From Phaeobacter gallaeciensis (GTDB lineage Bacteria > Pseudomonadota > Alphaproteobacteria > Rhodobacterales > Rhodobacteraceae): a stretch of 64,000 nucleotides of DNA. This document shows positions 42,507 through 51,718 of the stretch, piece after piece. The stretch covers positions 2,952,001 to 3,016,000 of the forward strand of contig NZ_CP015124.1 of the NCBI RefSeq assembly GCF_001678945.1, in the 5' to 3' direction. The notes under the pieces were generated by a model. It did no database searches, had not been told where the DNA came from, and worked only from the letters and a program-made list of their open reading frames with translations. The stretch's first letter is position 1, and each line of letters opens with the position of its first letter. Position numbers and translations under genes: made by a program.

Positions 42507-43453
42507 CCGAGGATGCAAAGACCAAAACCGTTCTGATCACCGGCGCTGCTGGCATGGTGGGCCGTGCCCTGCTGTGGGAGCTGCCCGCCTGCCGGGTGAT
42601 CGCCTCGGATCTGGCGCCGCCTGCGGATCTGCCCAAGGGCGGAGAGTTCTGCCGCATGGATGTCACAACCGATGATCCCGCCCGGGTCATCGGCGAATAT
42701 AAGCCCGACGTGATTGTGCATCTGGCCTCCATCGTGACCCCGCCCAAGGGCAGCAGCCGCGATTTCGCTTATGCCGTTGATGTCGCGGGCACGCGCAAGG
42801 TGCTGGAGGCCGCCGTGGCGCATGGGGTGGAACGTATCATCGTGACCTCCTCTGGTGCGGCCTATGGCTATCACGCGGACAACCCGCAGCCGCTGCGCGA
42901 GAACGACAGCCTGCGCGGCAATCCGGAGTTCGCCTATTCCGACCACAAGCGTCAGGTCGAGGAAATGCTGGCCGAATACCGCCGTTCGGCGCCGCAGCTG
43001 CAGCAGGTGATCCTGCGCGTTGGCACGGTGCTGGGGGCGGGCACGGAAAACCAGATCACCGCCCTGTTCCGCCGTCCGCGCCTGCTGGCGGTGACGGGCA
43101 GCGAAAGCCCCTTTGTCTTTATCTGGACCCGCGATCTGGCCCGCATTCTGGCCCGCGCGGCAACCGATGGACCAGAAGGAGTCTTCAACGTCGCCGGGGA
43201 TGGCGCCATGGGCGTCACCGATCTGGCGCAGGCGCTGGGCAAACCGGTTCTGCGCCTGCCGGCCTGGGTGCTGAAGGCGGCGCTGGCGCTCGCGAAACCT
43301 CTTGGTCTCAGCCAATACGGGCCGGAACAGGTGCGGTTCCTGCAATACCGGCCGGTACTGGACAACAGCGCCCTGAAACGGGACTTCGGCTATACGCCCG
43401 AGCTGACCAGCGCCGAGGTGTTCGATCTGTGGAGGCAGCAGGCAGGCCTATGA
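42503..43453 (+). CDS. NAD-dependent epimerase/dehydratase family protein (extended SDR)
   Basis: The 316-residue extended SDR has GAAGMVGRAL near residue 13, VIVHLASIVTPP near 73, and the catalytic pair in SSGAAYGYH and YSDHKRQVE (Tyr-x3-Lys). Substrate could be a sugar nucleotide or a hydroxylated lipid or terpenoid; the FMO/BASS context favours the second, as inference. It ends in an ATGA overlap with the following SDR. Confidence 0.86.
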   Translation: MTEDAKTKTVLITGAAGMVGRALLWELPACRVIASDLAPPADLPKGGEFCRMDVTTDDPARVIGEYKPDVIVHLASIVTPPKGSSRDFAYAVDVAGTRKVLEAAVAHGVERIIVTSSGAAYGYHADNPQPLRENDSLRGNPEFAYSDHKRQVEEMLAEYRRSAPQLQQVILRVGTVLGAGTENQITALFRRPRLLAVTGSESPFVFIWTRDLARILARAATDGPEGVFNVAGDGAMGVTDLAQALGKPVLRLPAWVLKAALALAKPLGLSQYGPEQVRFLQYRPVLDNSALKRDFGYTPELTSAEVFDLWRQQAGL

Positions 43454-44223
43454 CGAAGAAGAAAACAGCAGTCATTTCCGGCGGCGCCGGTGGGCTTGGC
43501 CGGGCCTTGTCCATGGCGCTGCAGGCGCGGGGCTGGCGGGTGGTCCTGCTGGATCTGGATGTCTCGGGGTTGGACAGCAGCGAGACCCAGATCCCGATCC
43601 GCTGCGATCTGACCGATTCGACCCAGTTGCGCAGCAAGGCCGAGCAAATCGAGCAGCAGTATCCGGTGATTGATTTGGTCATCTACAACGCTGGTATCAC
43701 CCAGATCGGGGGCTTTGATACCATCGACGAGGCCAGTCACCGGAGGGTGTTCGACATCAACTATTTTGCTGCCGTCGCCATGGCCGGGCATTTTCTGGCG
43801 GCGGTCCGGCGGGCATCGGGGACGCATATCGCGGTGTCTTCTGTGGCGGGGTTTACGCCGCTTTATCATCGTACCTCTTATGCGGCGTCCAAACACGCGC
43901 TGGAGGGGTTCTTCAAATCCCTGCGCTCGGAAGAGCGGCCCTATGGCGTCGATGTGCTGATCGCGGCGCCGTCTTTCGTGGCCACCAATATCGGCAACGA
44001 CCAGCGTCAGATCGACGGCATCGCGCGGCCGGGATCGGCCGCAGATGGGATGGATTACATGACGCCCGAGGCTGCTGCCGAGGAGATCCTGCGCGGGCTT
44101 GGCCGACGGCAGCCGATGATCCCGGTGGGACGGGTGGCGCGGCTGGCCTGGTGGGTGAACAGCTTGGCGCCGCGCCTTTACCAGCGGTTGATGGAGCGGC
44201 AGATCGGCGGCCACGAGGGCTAG
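43450..44223 (+). CDS. SDR family oxidoreductase
   Basis: The 257-residue classical SDR has GGAGGLGRALSMAL near residue 11, IYNAGITQIGG (NAG motif) near 78, and the active-site Ser and YAASKHAL near 140. ATG 43450 overlaps the previous stop and is the natural start. It is the last gene of the FMO cassette and overlaps the convergent Lrp gene by four bases. Confidence 0.87.
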   Translation: MTKKKTAVISGGAGGLGRALSMALQARGWRVVLLDLDVSGLDSSETQIPIRCDLTDSTQLRSKAEQIEQQYPVIDLVIYNAGITQIGGFDTIDEASHRRVFDINYFAAVAMAGHFLAAVRRASGTHIAVSSVAGFTPLYHRTSYAASKHALEGFFKSLRSEERPYGVDVLIAAPSFVATNIGNDQRQIDGIARPGSAADGMDYMTPEAAAEEILRGLGRRQPMIPVGRVARLAWWVNSLAPRLYQRLMERQIGGHEG

Positions 44224-44705
44224 GCGCCGTCGCCCTCTGTGTCCGCGTCCGGCAGGATCGGCAGCGAGAAGCCTGTTTTCACCCGGTTCATCACGACGGA
44301 GGTACGGAACCGGGTGATATTTTCTTCGTCAAAGAAATGCCGCCGGGTGAAGGCTTCGAAATCGGGCATGTCGCGGGCGGTCAGGATGACGATGAAATCG
44401 GCATTGCCGGTCACATAATAGCACTGCATGACCTCGGGCGCCTCGACCATACGGCGGCGGAAGCGATCGATATCCTCGGCGCGCTCGCTGTGCAGGGTGA
44501 CCTCGACGATCAGCATCAGTCCACGGCCCAGTTTTTCAGGATTGAGCATCGCGATATCGGCATCGATATAGCCCTGCGCGCGCAGCCGGGTCAGCCGCTT
44601 GCGGCAGGCATCGGGGGACAGCCCGGCGATATGCGACAGGGCCTCGGCTGTCAGCCGGTTGTTGTCCTGGATCGCGGCAAGGATGAGCTGGTCGAATCTG
44701 TCCAT
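44220..44705 (-). CDS. Lrp/AsnC family transcriptional regulator
   Basis: The 161-residue regulator has an N-terminal winged HTH (FDQLILAAIQDNNRLTAEAL then SHIAGLSPDACRKRLTRLRAQG) and a C-terminal ligand-binding RAM domain (GRGLMLIVEVTL, YVTGNADFIVILTARDM). ATG 44705 follows AAGGAGGCG. It is divergent from a three-gene amino acid-type catabolic set, a layout like asnC beside the ectoine genes, so it probably senses an intermediate of that pathway. Confidence 0.9.
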   Translation of the reverse strand: MDRFDQLILAAIQDNNRLTAEALSHIAGLSPDACRKRLTRLRAQGYIDADIAMLNPEKLGRGLMLIVEVTLHSERAEDIDRFRRRMVEAPEVMQCYYVTGNADFIVILTARDMPDFEAFTRRHFFDEENITRFRTSVVMNRVKTGFSLPILPDADTEGDGA

Positions 44706-44908
44706 ATCACGCCTCCTTAGGGCTGCAAGTTTGTCCGTTTTTCCGTGACTTGCACAGCCGGAGTGCTGCCATTGTCCGGTATTCTGCATCAAATGTGAAA
44801 AGTCATCAGAAAATCGGCCTGCAGGGCGGCGAAATTTCCGAGAAACCGATGGCGGTGCAGATTAGGTTGGGCAAAAATCGAACAACAAAAAGAAGAGGAG
44901 GTCGATCC

Positions 44909-46000
44909 ATGGATGGGGCGTTGAGCAAGACACTCGATAACATGTGGCGGGGCGGCGCGTTGCCGGTCGCGGGAACTGAGCCTCAGCTTTATCCCAGCGT
45001 TGCCGCCGATGCGGTGGCCAAGCTGCTGACACTATGTCCGCGCCACGCGATCACACCGCTGATCGAGGCGGATGAACTGGCAAAAAAAGCCGGGGTGGCC
45101 AGGATCTGGATCAAGGACGAGCGCGCCCGCATGGGGCTGGGCAGTTTCAAGGCGCTGGGCGCGGCCTACTGCATTGCCAGCGCAGCGGCCGATGCATTGA
45201 AGGACAAGATCGGCGCCTCTCAGGTCTGGGAAACGGCCCTGCACGGACAAACTTATGCCACGGCAAGCGCCGGCAATCACGGGCTGTCCGTTGCGGCTGG
45301 GGCGCGGATTTTCGGGGCCGAGGCGGTGATCTACCTGTCGCGGGCGGTGCCCGAGGCCTTTGCCCAGCGGCTGCGCGACAAGGGCGCCCGGGTTGTACGC
45401 GCCGGTGATAATTACGAGGCCAGCATGGCCGCTGCTGCGGCGGATGCCGAAGAGAACGGTTGGACGCTGCTCTCCGACAGCTCATGGCCCGGCTACAGCG
45501 CCCCGGCCATCGCGGTGATGGAGGGCTATTTGCAACTGGCCGCCGAGGCTGTCGCCCAGATCGACGGGGTGCCGACGCATATCTTCCTGCAGGCCGGTGT
45601 CGGCGGTCTGGCGGCTGCGGTGGCCGCCTATGCGCGGCAGGTCTGGGGCAACACGCCGCAGATCATCGTGGTGGAACCGGACGCGGCGCCTGCGCTGATC
45701 GAGAGCATCCGCAGCGGCGAATTGCAGGACACGCAGGGGCCGGTCTCTTCCATGGGGCGGCTCGATTGCAAGACCCCGTCGATGGTGGCGCTGAACGGGC
45801 TGGCGCGCGATGCCGATGTCTTTGCCACCATATCCGAGGAAGAAGCTGCCGCAGGGGTCCGGACCCTTGCCGAATATGGCTATGCAACGACGCCATCGGG
45901 CGGCGCCGGTCTGGCAGCGCTTCTGGCGGGGCGTGTGAAGGATCTGGGACCCGATGCGCGGGTGCTGGCGATCCTCAGCGAAGGGCCGGAAGATGGCTGA
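44909..46000 (+). CDS. PLP-dependent ammonia-lyase (diaminopropionate ammonia-lyase/EutB-like)
   Basis: The 363-residue fold-type II PLP enzyme has the cofactor lysine Lys81 in MGLGSFKALGAAY, a phosphate-loop ASAGNHGLSVAAG near 125, WPGYSAP near 193 and LQAGVGGLAAAVAAY near 230. These details match diaminopropionate ammonia-lyase (YgeX) and the related EutB proteins more than threonine deaminase. A strong AGGAGG site precedes ATG 44909. It is the first gene of the trio and its end overlaps the M24 gene by eight bases. Confidence 0.82.
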   Translation: MDGALSKTLDNMWRGGALPVAGTEPQLYPSVAADAVAKLLTLCPRHAITPLIEADELAKKAGVARIWIKDERARMGLGSFKALGAAYCIASAAADALKDKIGASQVWETALHGQTYATASAGNHGLSVAAGARIFGAEAVIYLSRAVPEAFAQRLRDKGARVVRAGDNYEASMAAAAADAEENGWTLLSDSSWPGYSAPAIAVMEGYLQLAAEAVAQIDGVPTHIFLQAGVGGLAAAVAAYARQVWGNTPQIIVVEPDAAPALIESIRSGELQDTQGPVSSMGRLDCKTPSMVALNGLARDADVFATISEEEAAAGVRTLAEYGYATTPSGGAGLAALLAGRVKDLGPDARVLAILSEGPEDG

Positions 46001-47156
46001 TCCCGCCCGCGGCTTTGACCGGGGTGAGTTCCTGCGGCGGCGTGATGCCCTGCAGGCGGGCATGGCGGCAGCGGGCATGGAGGCACTGCTGCTGACCACG
46101 GCGGCGGATATCTTCTATGTCACGGGGTTCCTGACGCGGTTCTGGGAAAGCCCGGCGCGTCCCTGGTTTGTGGTGGTTCCGGCCAAAGGTGACCCTGTTG
46201 CAGTGATCCCCGCCATTGGCGTGGATCTGATGCGGCAAAGCTGGATTTCCGACATCCGCTGTTGGGATGCGCCGGATCCGAAGGATGATGGCGTCAGCCT
46301 GCTGGCGGCGACCCTTGGCGATCTGGTGCCGGAAACCGGAGCCATCGGCACGCCGATGGGGCTGGAGACGCAATTGCGTATGGCGCTTGGCGATTACATG
46401 GCGCTGACCGCGCGGCTGGCACCGCGCCGCATGGTGGATGCCACGGATGTGGTGCAGCGGGTGCGAGAGATAAAGTCAGATGCCGAAGTATCCAAGATCC
46501 GCGCCGCCTGCGCGGTGGCGGATCGTACATTTGCCCGGGTGCCGGAGTTCGCAGGCCCCGGCAGGCCGCTTGATGCGGTGTTCCGTGATTTTCAGCGGGT
46601 GCTGCTGGAAGAGGGCGCCGATTGGGTCAGCTACACGGCTGGGGGTGCCGGGCCGGGCGGCTACGGTGATGTGATCTCTCCGGCGACGCCGCAGCCGTTG
46701 GCGGTAGGCGATGTGCTGATGCTGGACACCGGCGCGGTGCGCGATGGCTATTTCTGCGACTTCGACCGCAATTACGCCATCGGTCCGGTCGCGCCTGAGA
46801 CCGCTCAGGCGCATGCGTCGCTTTATGCGGCCACGGATCTGGCGCTGGAGAAGCTGCGCCCCGGCATGACTGCCGCGGATGCGCACCGGATTCTCTGCGA
46901 GGGGCTGCGTGCCCATGGCGCCACGCCCGGCGGCGGGCGGCTTGGCCATGGACTGGGGGTGACGCTGACCGAATGGCCTTCGTTTACGCCCAAGGATCAG
47001 ACGGTGCTGCGCGCCGGGATGGTGCTGACGCTGGAACCGGGCGCCGAGATCGCCCCTGGCCGCATTCTGGTGCACGAGGAAAACATCGTCCTGCGCGACA
47101 GCGGCCCCGAGCTTTTGTCCACCCGTGCCCCGGCAGAGCTGCCGGTTCTGGAGTAG
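45993..47156 (+). CDS. M24 family hydrolase (Xaa-Pro peptidase/ectoine hydrolase-like)
   Basis: The 387-residue pita-bread-fold protein has a creatinase-type N-terminal domain (about 1-135) and a C-terminal M24 domain. The five usual metal ligands are present: Asp in LMLDTGAV, Asp in YFCDFDR, His in LGHGLG, Glu in LTLEPGAE and Glu in HEENIV. In Roseobacter ectoine operons the related EutD/DoeA opens the ectoine ring. Here the neighbouring ectoine-specific genes are missing, so another amide or cyclic amidine substrate is equally possible. Confidence 0.84.
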   Translation: MADPARGFDRGEFLRRRDALQAGMAAAGMEALLLTTAADIFYVTGFLTRFWESPARPWFVVVPAKGDPVAVIPAIGVDLMRQSWISDIRCWDAPDPKDDGVSLLAATLGDLVPETGAIGTPMGLETQLRMALGDYMALTARLAPRRMVDATDVVQRVREIKSDAEVSKIRAACAVADRTFARVPEFAGPGRPLDAVFRDFQRVLLEEGADWVSYTAGGAGPGGYGDVISPATPQPLAVGDVLMLDTGAVRDGYFCDFDRNYAIGPVAPETAQAHASLYAATDLALEKLRPGMTAADAHRILCEGLRAHGATPGGGRLGHGLGVTLTEWPSFTPKDQTVLRAGMVLTLEPGAEIAPGRILVHEENIVLRDSGPELLSTRAPAELPVLE

Positions 47157-47159
47157 ATC

Positions 47160-47900
47160 ATGCAGAATTTCCCCTATGAGCTGACTGGCCCGATCGGCAG
47201 CCGCGCAACCTTTGGCCATATCGTACTGCAGGTGGATGAGACGCTGGAGCAGGACATGCGCCGTCTGTTGCCGGGAGGAGAGGTCGCCCATCATGTCAGC
47301 CGTATTCCCAGCGGCGATGAGCTGACCCCGGATACCATTGCCACCATGAAAGAGACGCTGCCAGCGGCTGCCGCGCTGTTGCCCCCGGCGGCGGAATTCG
47401 ACGTGATCGGCTATTGCTGCACTTCGGGCACCACCCTGATCGGCGCGGACCGGGTCGCGGATCTGGTACGGCAGGGCGCCGCCGCGACCCATGTCACCGA
47501 TCCTCTGACTGCGGCTCTGGCAGCGCTTGCGACGCTGGAGGTCCGGTCGCTGGCCCTGGTGTCGCCTTATGTGGAAAGCGTCAGCGACCCGGTCCGACAG
47601 GCTTTTGCGGCGCGGGGGTATGATGTCAGCGGCACCGTGTCGTTCGGGGAAGAGGTGGAGGCGCGGGTGGCGCGGATCGATCCGGCCTCGATCCACGCGG
47701 CGGCCCTTTCCGTGGCTGGGGACGCCGATGCGGTGTTCCTGTCCTGCACCAACCTGCGCACGCTTGATATCATAGACGATCTTGAGGCGCGTCTAGGCAG
47801 GCCAGTGCTGAGCAGCAATCAGGTGCTTGCCTGGCATATGGCGCAGTTGGCGGGGGCGCCGAAACAGTGCAAGGGCCCGGGGCGCCTGCTCGGGATCTGA
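47160..47900 (+). CDS. Asp/Glu racemase superfamily protein (EutA/maleate isomerase-like)
   Basis: The 246-residue protein has two catalytic-type cysteine positions, YCCTSGT (Cys86/87) and FLSCTNLR (Cys196), as in arylmalonate decarboxylase, maleate isomerase and EutA. It lies three bases after the M24 gene and completes the trio. Its role may be racemisation or isomerisation of an intermediate; it is not a standard glutamate racemase, which has different motifs. Confidence 0.82.
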   Translation: MQNFPYELTGPIGSRATFGHIVLQVDETLEQDMRRLLPGGEVAHHVSRIPSGDELTPDTIATMKETLPAAAALLPPAAEFDVIGYCCTSGTTLIGADRVADLVRQGAAATHVTDPLTAALAALATLEVRSLALVSPYVESVSDPVRQAFAARGYDVSGTVSFGEEVEARVARIDPASIHAAALSVAGDADAVFLSCTNLRTLDIIDDLEARLGRPVLSSNQVLAWHMAQLAGAPKQCKGPGRLLGI

Positions 47901-48617
47901 GCAGGGACCAGGGGGCGAGGGGGGATTGCGTTGGGGGCGTGTTGGAGAAACCAAGAGCTGCCCAAACGGATCCGATTCGTCTGACGGAAGCATCGGTCAC
48001 TTAGGATGTGATCCTGCCCGAACGTCTTGGCGGCGAGCTGGTGGCACAAGGCCCGGAGGTTGTGCCGAGGTCGTTAGATATGCCTCAGATGAGGCGCGGA
48101 ATGGATCTGGTGAAGATGTCGTCTGACCGTGAAATGAGCGGTGCGTATATCGTGGCAGAAGCCTTTCTGGAACAGGCGGGCGCGACTGGTGTTAGCTTAA
48201 GTAGTTTTTATATATCAGGTGCTTAGTTTGCTATTATGACTGATCTGACGCGTTGTGCTGCTGCGTAAATCACGGGTCCTTCAACCGTGGCGTGCACCCC
48301 TTTCCGACTCCATACTAAATTATGTTTTAGGGTTTAATATTTTAATCTTGAAACAAAACAGAGAAGCCGCCTAGAGTTTTGAGGTCAGCCACCAGGCGGT
48401 GGGCCTGCCGGATGCGGCAGCCTTGCCCCGGGCGGCGGATAAAACGTCAGGATGTGAAATCCACCACTGCACGGCAAACGGCAGAAGGTGTCCCCGTCAG
48501 AGGGAAAAGGCGATCAAGGACTGGCGCCACCCGCGTGAAGCGGAAATAGTGGGGTCACAGGAATAACCGCGGCCAACGCGGATCCGGTCGATAACTGCAA
48601 TAGGGAGACTATAGGAA
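47901..48617 (+). promoter_or_regulatory. long leader before the HAAT transporter
   Basis: No convincing gene is present in these 717 bases. The part 48190-48360 is AT-rich and promoter-like. From 48381 to 48617 there are several stems (CCACC/GGTGG 48389-48402; CTGCCG/CGGCAG 48405-48420; CCGCG/CGCGG 48567-48581), so the transporter message probably has a structured leader of over 200 bases. I do not recognise a known riboswitch class. Confidence 0.4.
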
Positions 48618-49754
48618 ATGAAAGCAATCAAAACACTGGCGCTGGCGACAGCGGTGTCCGCTCTGGCCGTTGCGGCGCAGGCCGAGACCAAGATCGGCAT
48701 GATCACCACCCTGTCCGGCGGCGGCGCCAGCCTTGGCGTGGATACCCGCGACGGGTTCATGCTGGCGATGGAAAACGCCGGGCGCGATGACGTCGAAGTG
48801 GTGATCGAGGACGATCAGCGCAAACCTGCAACCGCAGTCCAGATCGCCGATCAGATGATCCAGTCCGAAAAGGTGGATATCCTGACCGGTATCGTGTGGT
48901 CGAACCTGGCCATGGCGGTGGTGCCCTCGGCGACCGGGCAGGGGCTGTTCTACCTGTCGACCAATGCCGCGCCGGCACAGCTGGCGGGCAAGGGCTGCAA
49001 CCCGAACTATTTCTCGGTCTCCTACCAGAACGACAACCTGCACGAAGCGGCCGGTGCCTACGCCACCAGCGCCGATTTCAAGAAGACCTTCATCATGGCG
49101 CCGAACTATCCGGCCGGGAAGGATTCCCTCAACGGGTTCAAGCGCTTCTACAAGGGTGAACTGGCGGGTGAGATCTACACCAAGCTGGGCCAGACTGATT
49201 ATGCCGCCGAACTGGCGCAGGTCCGTGCCAGCGGCGCCGACTCGGTCTTCTTCTTCCTGCCCGGCGGAATGGGGATCTCCTTCCTCAAGCAATACGCCGC
49301 CAGCGGTATCGATCTGCCCGTAGTGGGCCCGGCCTTCTCTTTTGATCAGGGCATCCTGCAGGCGGTGGGCGATGCGGCGCTGGGGGTAAAGAACACCTCG
49401 CAGTGGAACAAGGATCTGGACAATGCGGCCAACGCCGAATTCGTCTCTGGTTTCCAGGAAAAATACGGCCGCCTGCCGTCGCTTTATGCGGCGCAGGGCT
49501 ATGACACCGCCAACCTGATCCTGAGCGCGCTGGACAAGGCCGACGTGTCGGACAAAGACGCCTTCCGCGCTGCCCTGAAAGAAGCCGATTTCGCATCGGT
49601 GCGGGGTAAGTTCAGCTTTGGTCCGAACCAGCACCCGATCCAGGACATTTACGTCCGCGAGGTCATCAAGGAAGGTGATATCTTCACCAATAAGATCATC
49701 GGCACCAGTCTGACAGATCATTCCGACGCCTACGCGGCCGAGTGCAAGATGTAA
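48618..49754 (+). CDS. HAAT-type ABC transporter, substrate-binding protein
   Basis: The 378-residue periplasmic protein has a Sec signal (MKAIKTLALATAVSALAVAAQA) and a LivK-type fold: IGMITTLSGGGASLGVDTRDGF near the start, QKP-like ADQMIQSEKVDILTG near 80 and YAAQGYDTANLIL near 295. Such proteins bind branched-chain amino acids, amides, urea or aromatic acids. It is the first gene of a complete five-gene transporter behind the lyase/M24/racemase trio, so it probably imports that pathway's substrate. Confidence 0.92.
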   Translation: MKAIKTLALATAVSALAVAAQAETKIGMITTLSGGGASLGVDTRDGFMLAMENAGRDDVEVVIEDDQRKPATAVQIADQMIQSEKVDILTGIVWSNLAMAVVPSATGQGLFYLSTNAAPAQLAGKGCNPNYFSVSYQNDNLHEAAGAYATSADFKKTFIMAPNYPAGKDSLNGFKRFYKGELAGEIYTKLGQTDYAAELAQVRASGADSVFFFLPGGMGISFLKQYAASGIDLPVVGPAFSFDQGILQAVGDAALGVKNTSQWNKDLDNAANAEFVSGFQEKYGRLPSLYAAQGYDTANLILSALDKADVSDKDAFRAALKEADFASVRGKFSFGPNQHPIQDIYVREVIKEGDIFTNKIIGTSLTDHSDAYAAECKM

Positions 49755-49768
49755 TCTGATCCTCCCTG

Positions 49769-49793
49769 CGGGGGCGCCGCATTGGCGCCCCCG
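49769..49793 (+). other. intercistronic hairpin after binding-protein gene
   Basis: CGGGGGCGCC and GGCGCCCCCG form a perfect 10-bp stem around GCATT between the binding-protein and first permease genes. No T-run follows. Its place parallels the phnD-phnE hairpin. Confidence 0.65.
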
Positions 49794-49811
49794 TCAGAAC
49801 GGAAATCTCCC

Positions 49812-50732
49812 ATGTCCATTGTTCTCATTCTTGAGCAGATCCTGAACGGATTGCAGTTCGGGGTCATGCTGTTTCTCATGGCTGCGGGCCTGACGCTGGT
49901 TTTTGGCGTTATGGGCCTGATCAACCTCGCCCATGGTGCGCTTTACATGGTTGGGGCCTTCGCGGCGGCGGCAGTGGCCGGGCTGACCGGTTCCTTCCTG
50001 CTGGCGCTGATTGCCAGTTTGGCTGCGGCGGCTGCGGCCGGGGCTGTGGTCGAGATCGCGGTGATCCGGCGGCTTTATGACCGCGATCACCTTGATCAGG
50101 TCCTGGCGACCTTTGCGCTGATCCTGATTTTCTCCGAAGGCACTCGCTGGATTTTCGGCTCCTTTCCACTGTTTCTGGATGTGCCTGCCGCATTGGCCGG
50201 GCCGCTCAGCTTGCCGGGCGGTATCGAATACCCGGCCTACCGCCTTGCCATTATCGGCATCGGGCTGGTGGTGGCAGCGCTGCTGTTCTGGCTGATCGCC
50301 CGCACCCGTATCGGGATCCAGATCCGGGCCGGTGAAGCCGACCGCGAGATGATCGCAGCGCTGGGGGTGGATATTTCCCGGCTGTATACGCTGGTCTTTG
50401 CCCTTGGCGCCGCGCTGGCGGGGCTTGCCGGTGCCTTGGTCGGAGCCATTCAGTCGGTTCAGGTCGGCATGGGAGAGCCGGTTCTGATCCTGGCCTTTGT
50501 GGTGATTGTCATCGGTGGTATCGGCTCGATCAAGGGCGCGCTGGTCGGCGCGCTGCTGGTGGGGCTAACGGATACGCTGGGCAAGGTCTTCCTGCCGCAA
50601 TTCTTTGGTCTGTTCCTGGAACCGGCAAGTGCTGCCTCGGTCGGGGCCTCGCTGGCGTCGATGTTGATCTACATCCTGATGGCGGCGGTTCTGCTGGTGC
50701 GCCCCTCGGGACTTTATGGGGGGAGCGCATGA
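49812..50732 (+). CDS. HAAT ABC transporter permease (LivH-like)
   Basis: The 306-residue inner-membrane protein has about eight hydrophobic helices. LivH features include LNGLQFGVMLFLMAAGLTLVFG near the start, GLINLAHGALYMVGA near 40 and the coupling region REMIAALGVDISRLYTLVF near 185. ATG 49812 is used, since the upstream in-frame ATG lies in the hairpin. It overlaps the LivM-like gene by ATGA. Confidence 0.9.
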   Translation: MSIVLILEQILNGLQFGVMLFLMAAGLTLVFGVMGLINLAHGALYMVGAFAAAAVAGLTGSFLLALIASLAAAAAAGAVVEIAVIRRLYDRDHLDQVLATFALILIFSEGTRWIFGSFPLFLDVPAALAGPLSLPGGIEYPAYRLAIIGIGLVVAALLFWLIARTRIGIQIRAGEADREMIAALGVDISRLYTLVFALGAALAGLAGALVGAIQSVQVGMGEPVLILAFVVIVIGGIGSIKGALVGALLVGLTDTLGKVFLPQFFGLFLEPASAASVGASLASMLIYILMAAVLLVRPSGLYGGSA

Positions 50733-51718
50733 GCATGACCCGTGAAAACCTGTTCAACTGGGCGCTGGCGCTGGCGCTGCTGGCGGTGCCGCTCTGGGCC
50801 AATGCCATGGACGAGCCCTTTGTCATTACCCTCGCTACCAAGGTCGCGATCCTGGCGCTGGCCGGTGTCGGCCTCAATATCGCGCTGGGGATCGGCGGGC
50901 TGGTGAGCCTTGGCCATGCGGCGTTCTTTGGGATCGGCGGCTATGCCATGGGCATTCTGGCCGCCCATGCCCAGAACTATGAGCCGCTGATGCAGGTGCC
51001 GTTTCTGATCGAAGGCACCAATCAGATGCCGGTGATCTGGCTGGTGGCCACCGTGGCCAGCGCGCTGGTGGCGCTGGTGATCGGGGCGCTGTCGCTGCGC
51101 ACCTCGGGCGTCTATTTCATCATGATCACGCTGGCCTTTGGTCAGATGCTCTACTATTTCGCGATCTCCTGGTCCGCCTATGGCGGCGAGGACGGGTTGT
51201 CGATCTGGGTGCGCAACGAATTTCCCGGCCTCAACACGCTGGACCCGATCCAGTTCTTCATGATCGCCTATGTCATCCTCTGCCTGGTACTGGTCTTCTC
51301 TGCCCGGCTGGGTCGCTCGCCCTTTGGCCTAGCGCTGGCGGCCGCCCGCCAGACCGAAGAGCGGGTGATGACCGTGGGGCTGACGCCCTTTCATCTGCGG
51401 CTTGTGGCCTTTGTCATCTCGGGCGCGATCACCGGTCTTGCCGGCGCGCTTTATGCCGATCTCAACCGTTTTGTCAGCCCGACCATGCTGAGCTGGCACA
51501 CCAGCGGTGAAATCATGGTCTTTGTCATTATCGGCGGGGTGGGGCGGCTGTTCGGCCCTGTTGTAGGCGCTGCCGTCTATATCCTGCTGGAGCATCTCCT
51601 GGGCGGGATCAGTGAATACTGGCAGATCTTCCTCGGGCTATTGCTGCTCCTGATGGTGCTGTTTGCCCGCGGCGGCCTGATCGGCGCCCTGACAGGACGT
51701 GAGGTGGCCCATGACTGA
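50729..51718 (+). CDS. HAAT ABC transporter permease (LivM-like)
   Basis: The 329-residue permease carries the LivM signature GLNIALGIGGLVSLGHAAFFGIGGYA (around residues 48-73) and QTEERVMTVGLTPFHLRLVAFVISG near 210, the segment that contacts the ATPases. It pairs with the preceding LivH-like permease. It overlaps both neighbours by a few bases. Confidence 0.9.
   Translation: MSMTRENLFNWALALALLAVPLWANAMDEPFVITLATKVAILALAGVGLNIALGIGGLVSLGHAAFFGIGGYAMGILAAHAQNYEPLMQVPFLIEGTNQMPVIWLVATVASALVALVIGALSLRTSGVYFIMITLAFGQMLYYFAISWSAYGGEDGLSIWVRNEFPGLNTLDPIQFFMIAYVILCLVLVFSARLGRSPFGLALAAARQTEERVMTVGLTPFHLRLVAFVISGAITGLAGALYADLNRFVSPTMLSWHTSGEIMVFVIIGGVGRLFGPVVGAAVYILLEHLLGGISEYWQIFLGLLLLLMVLFARGGLIGALTGREVAHD

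Noticed and set aside
44220-47900. Calling the trio a standard ectoine degradation operon
   Set aside because: EutC, EutE and the UehABC transporter are absent and the lyase matches diaminopropionate ammonia-lyase at least as well.
48008-48226. A 72-codon GTG-started frame in the long leader before the HAAT operon
   Set aside because: No ribosome site, no recognisable domain and no typical codon pattern; it might be a gene remnant but cannot be supported.
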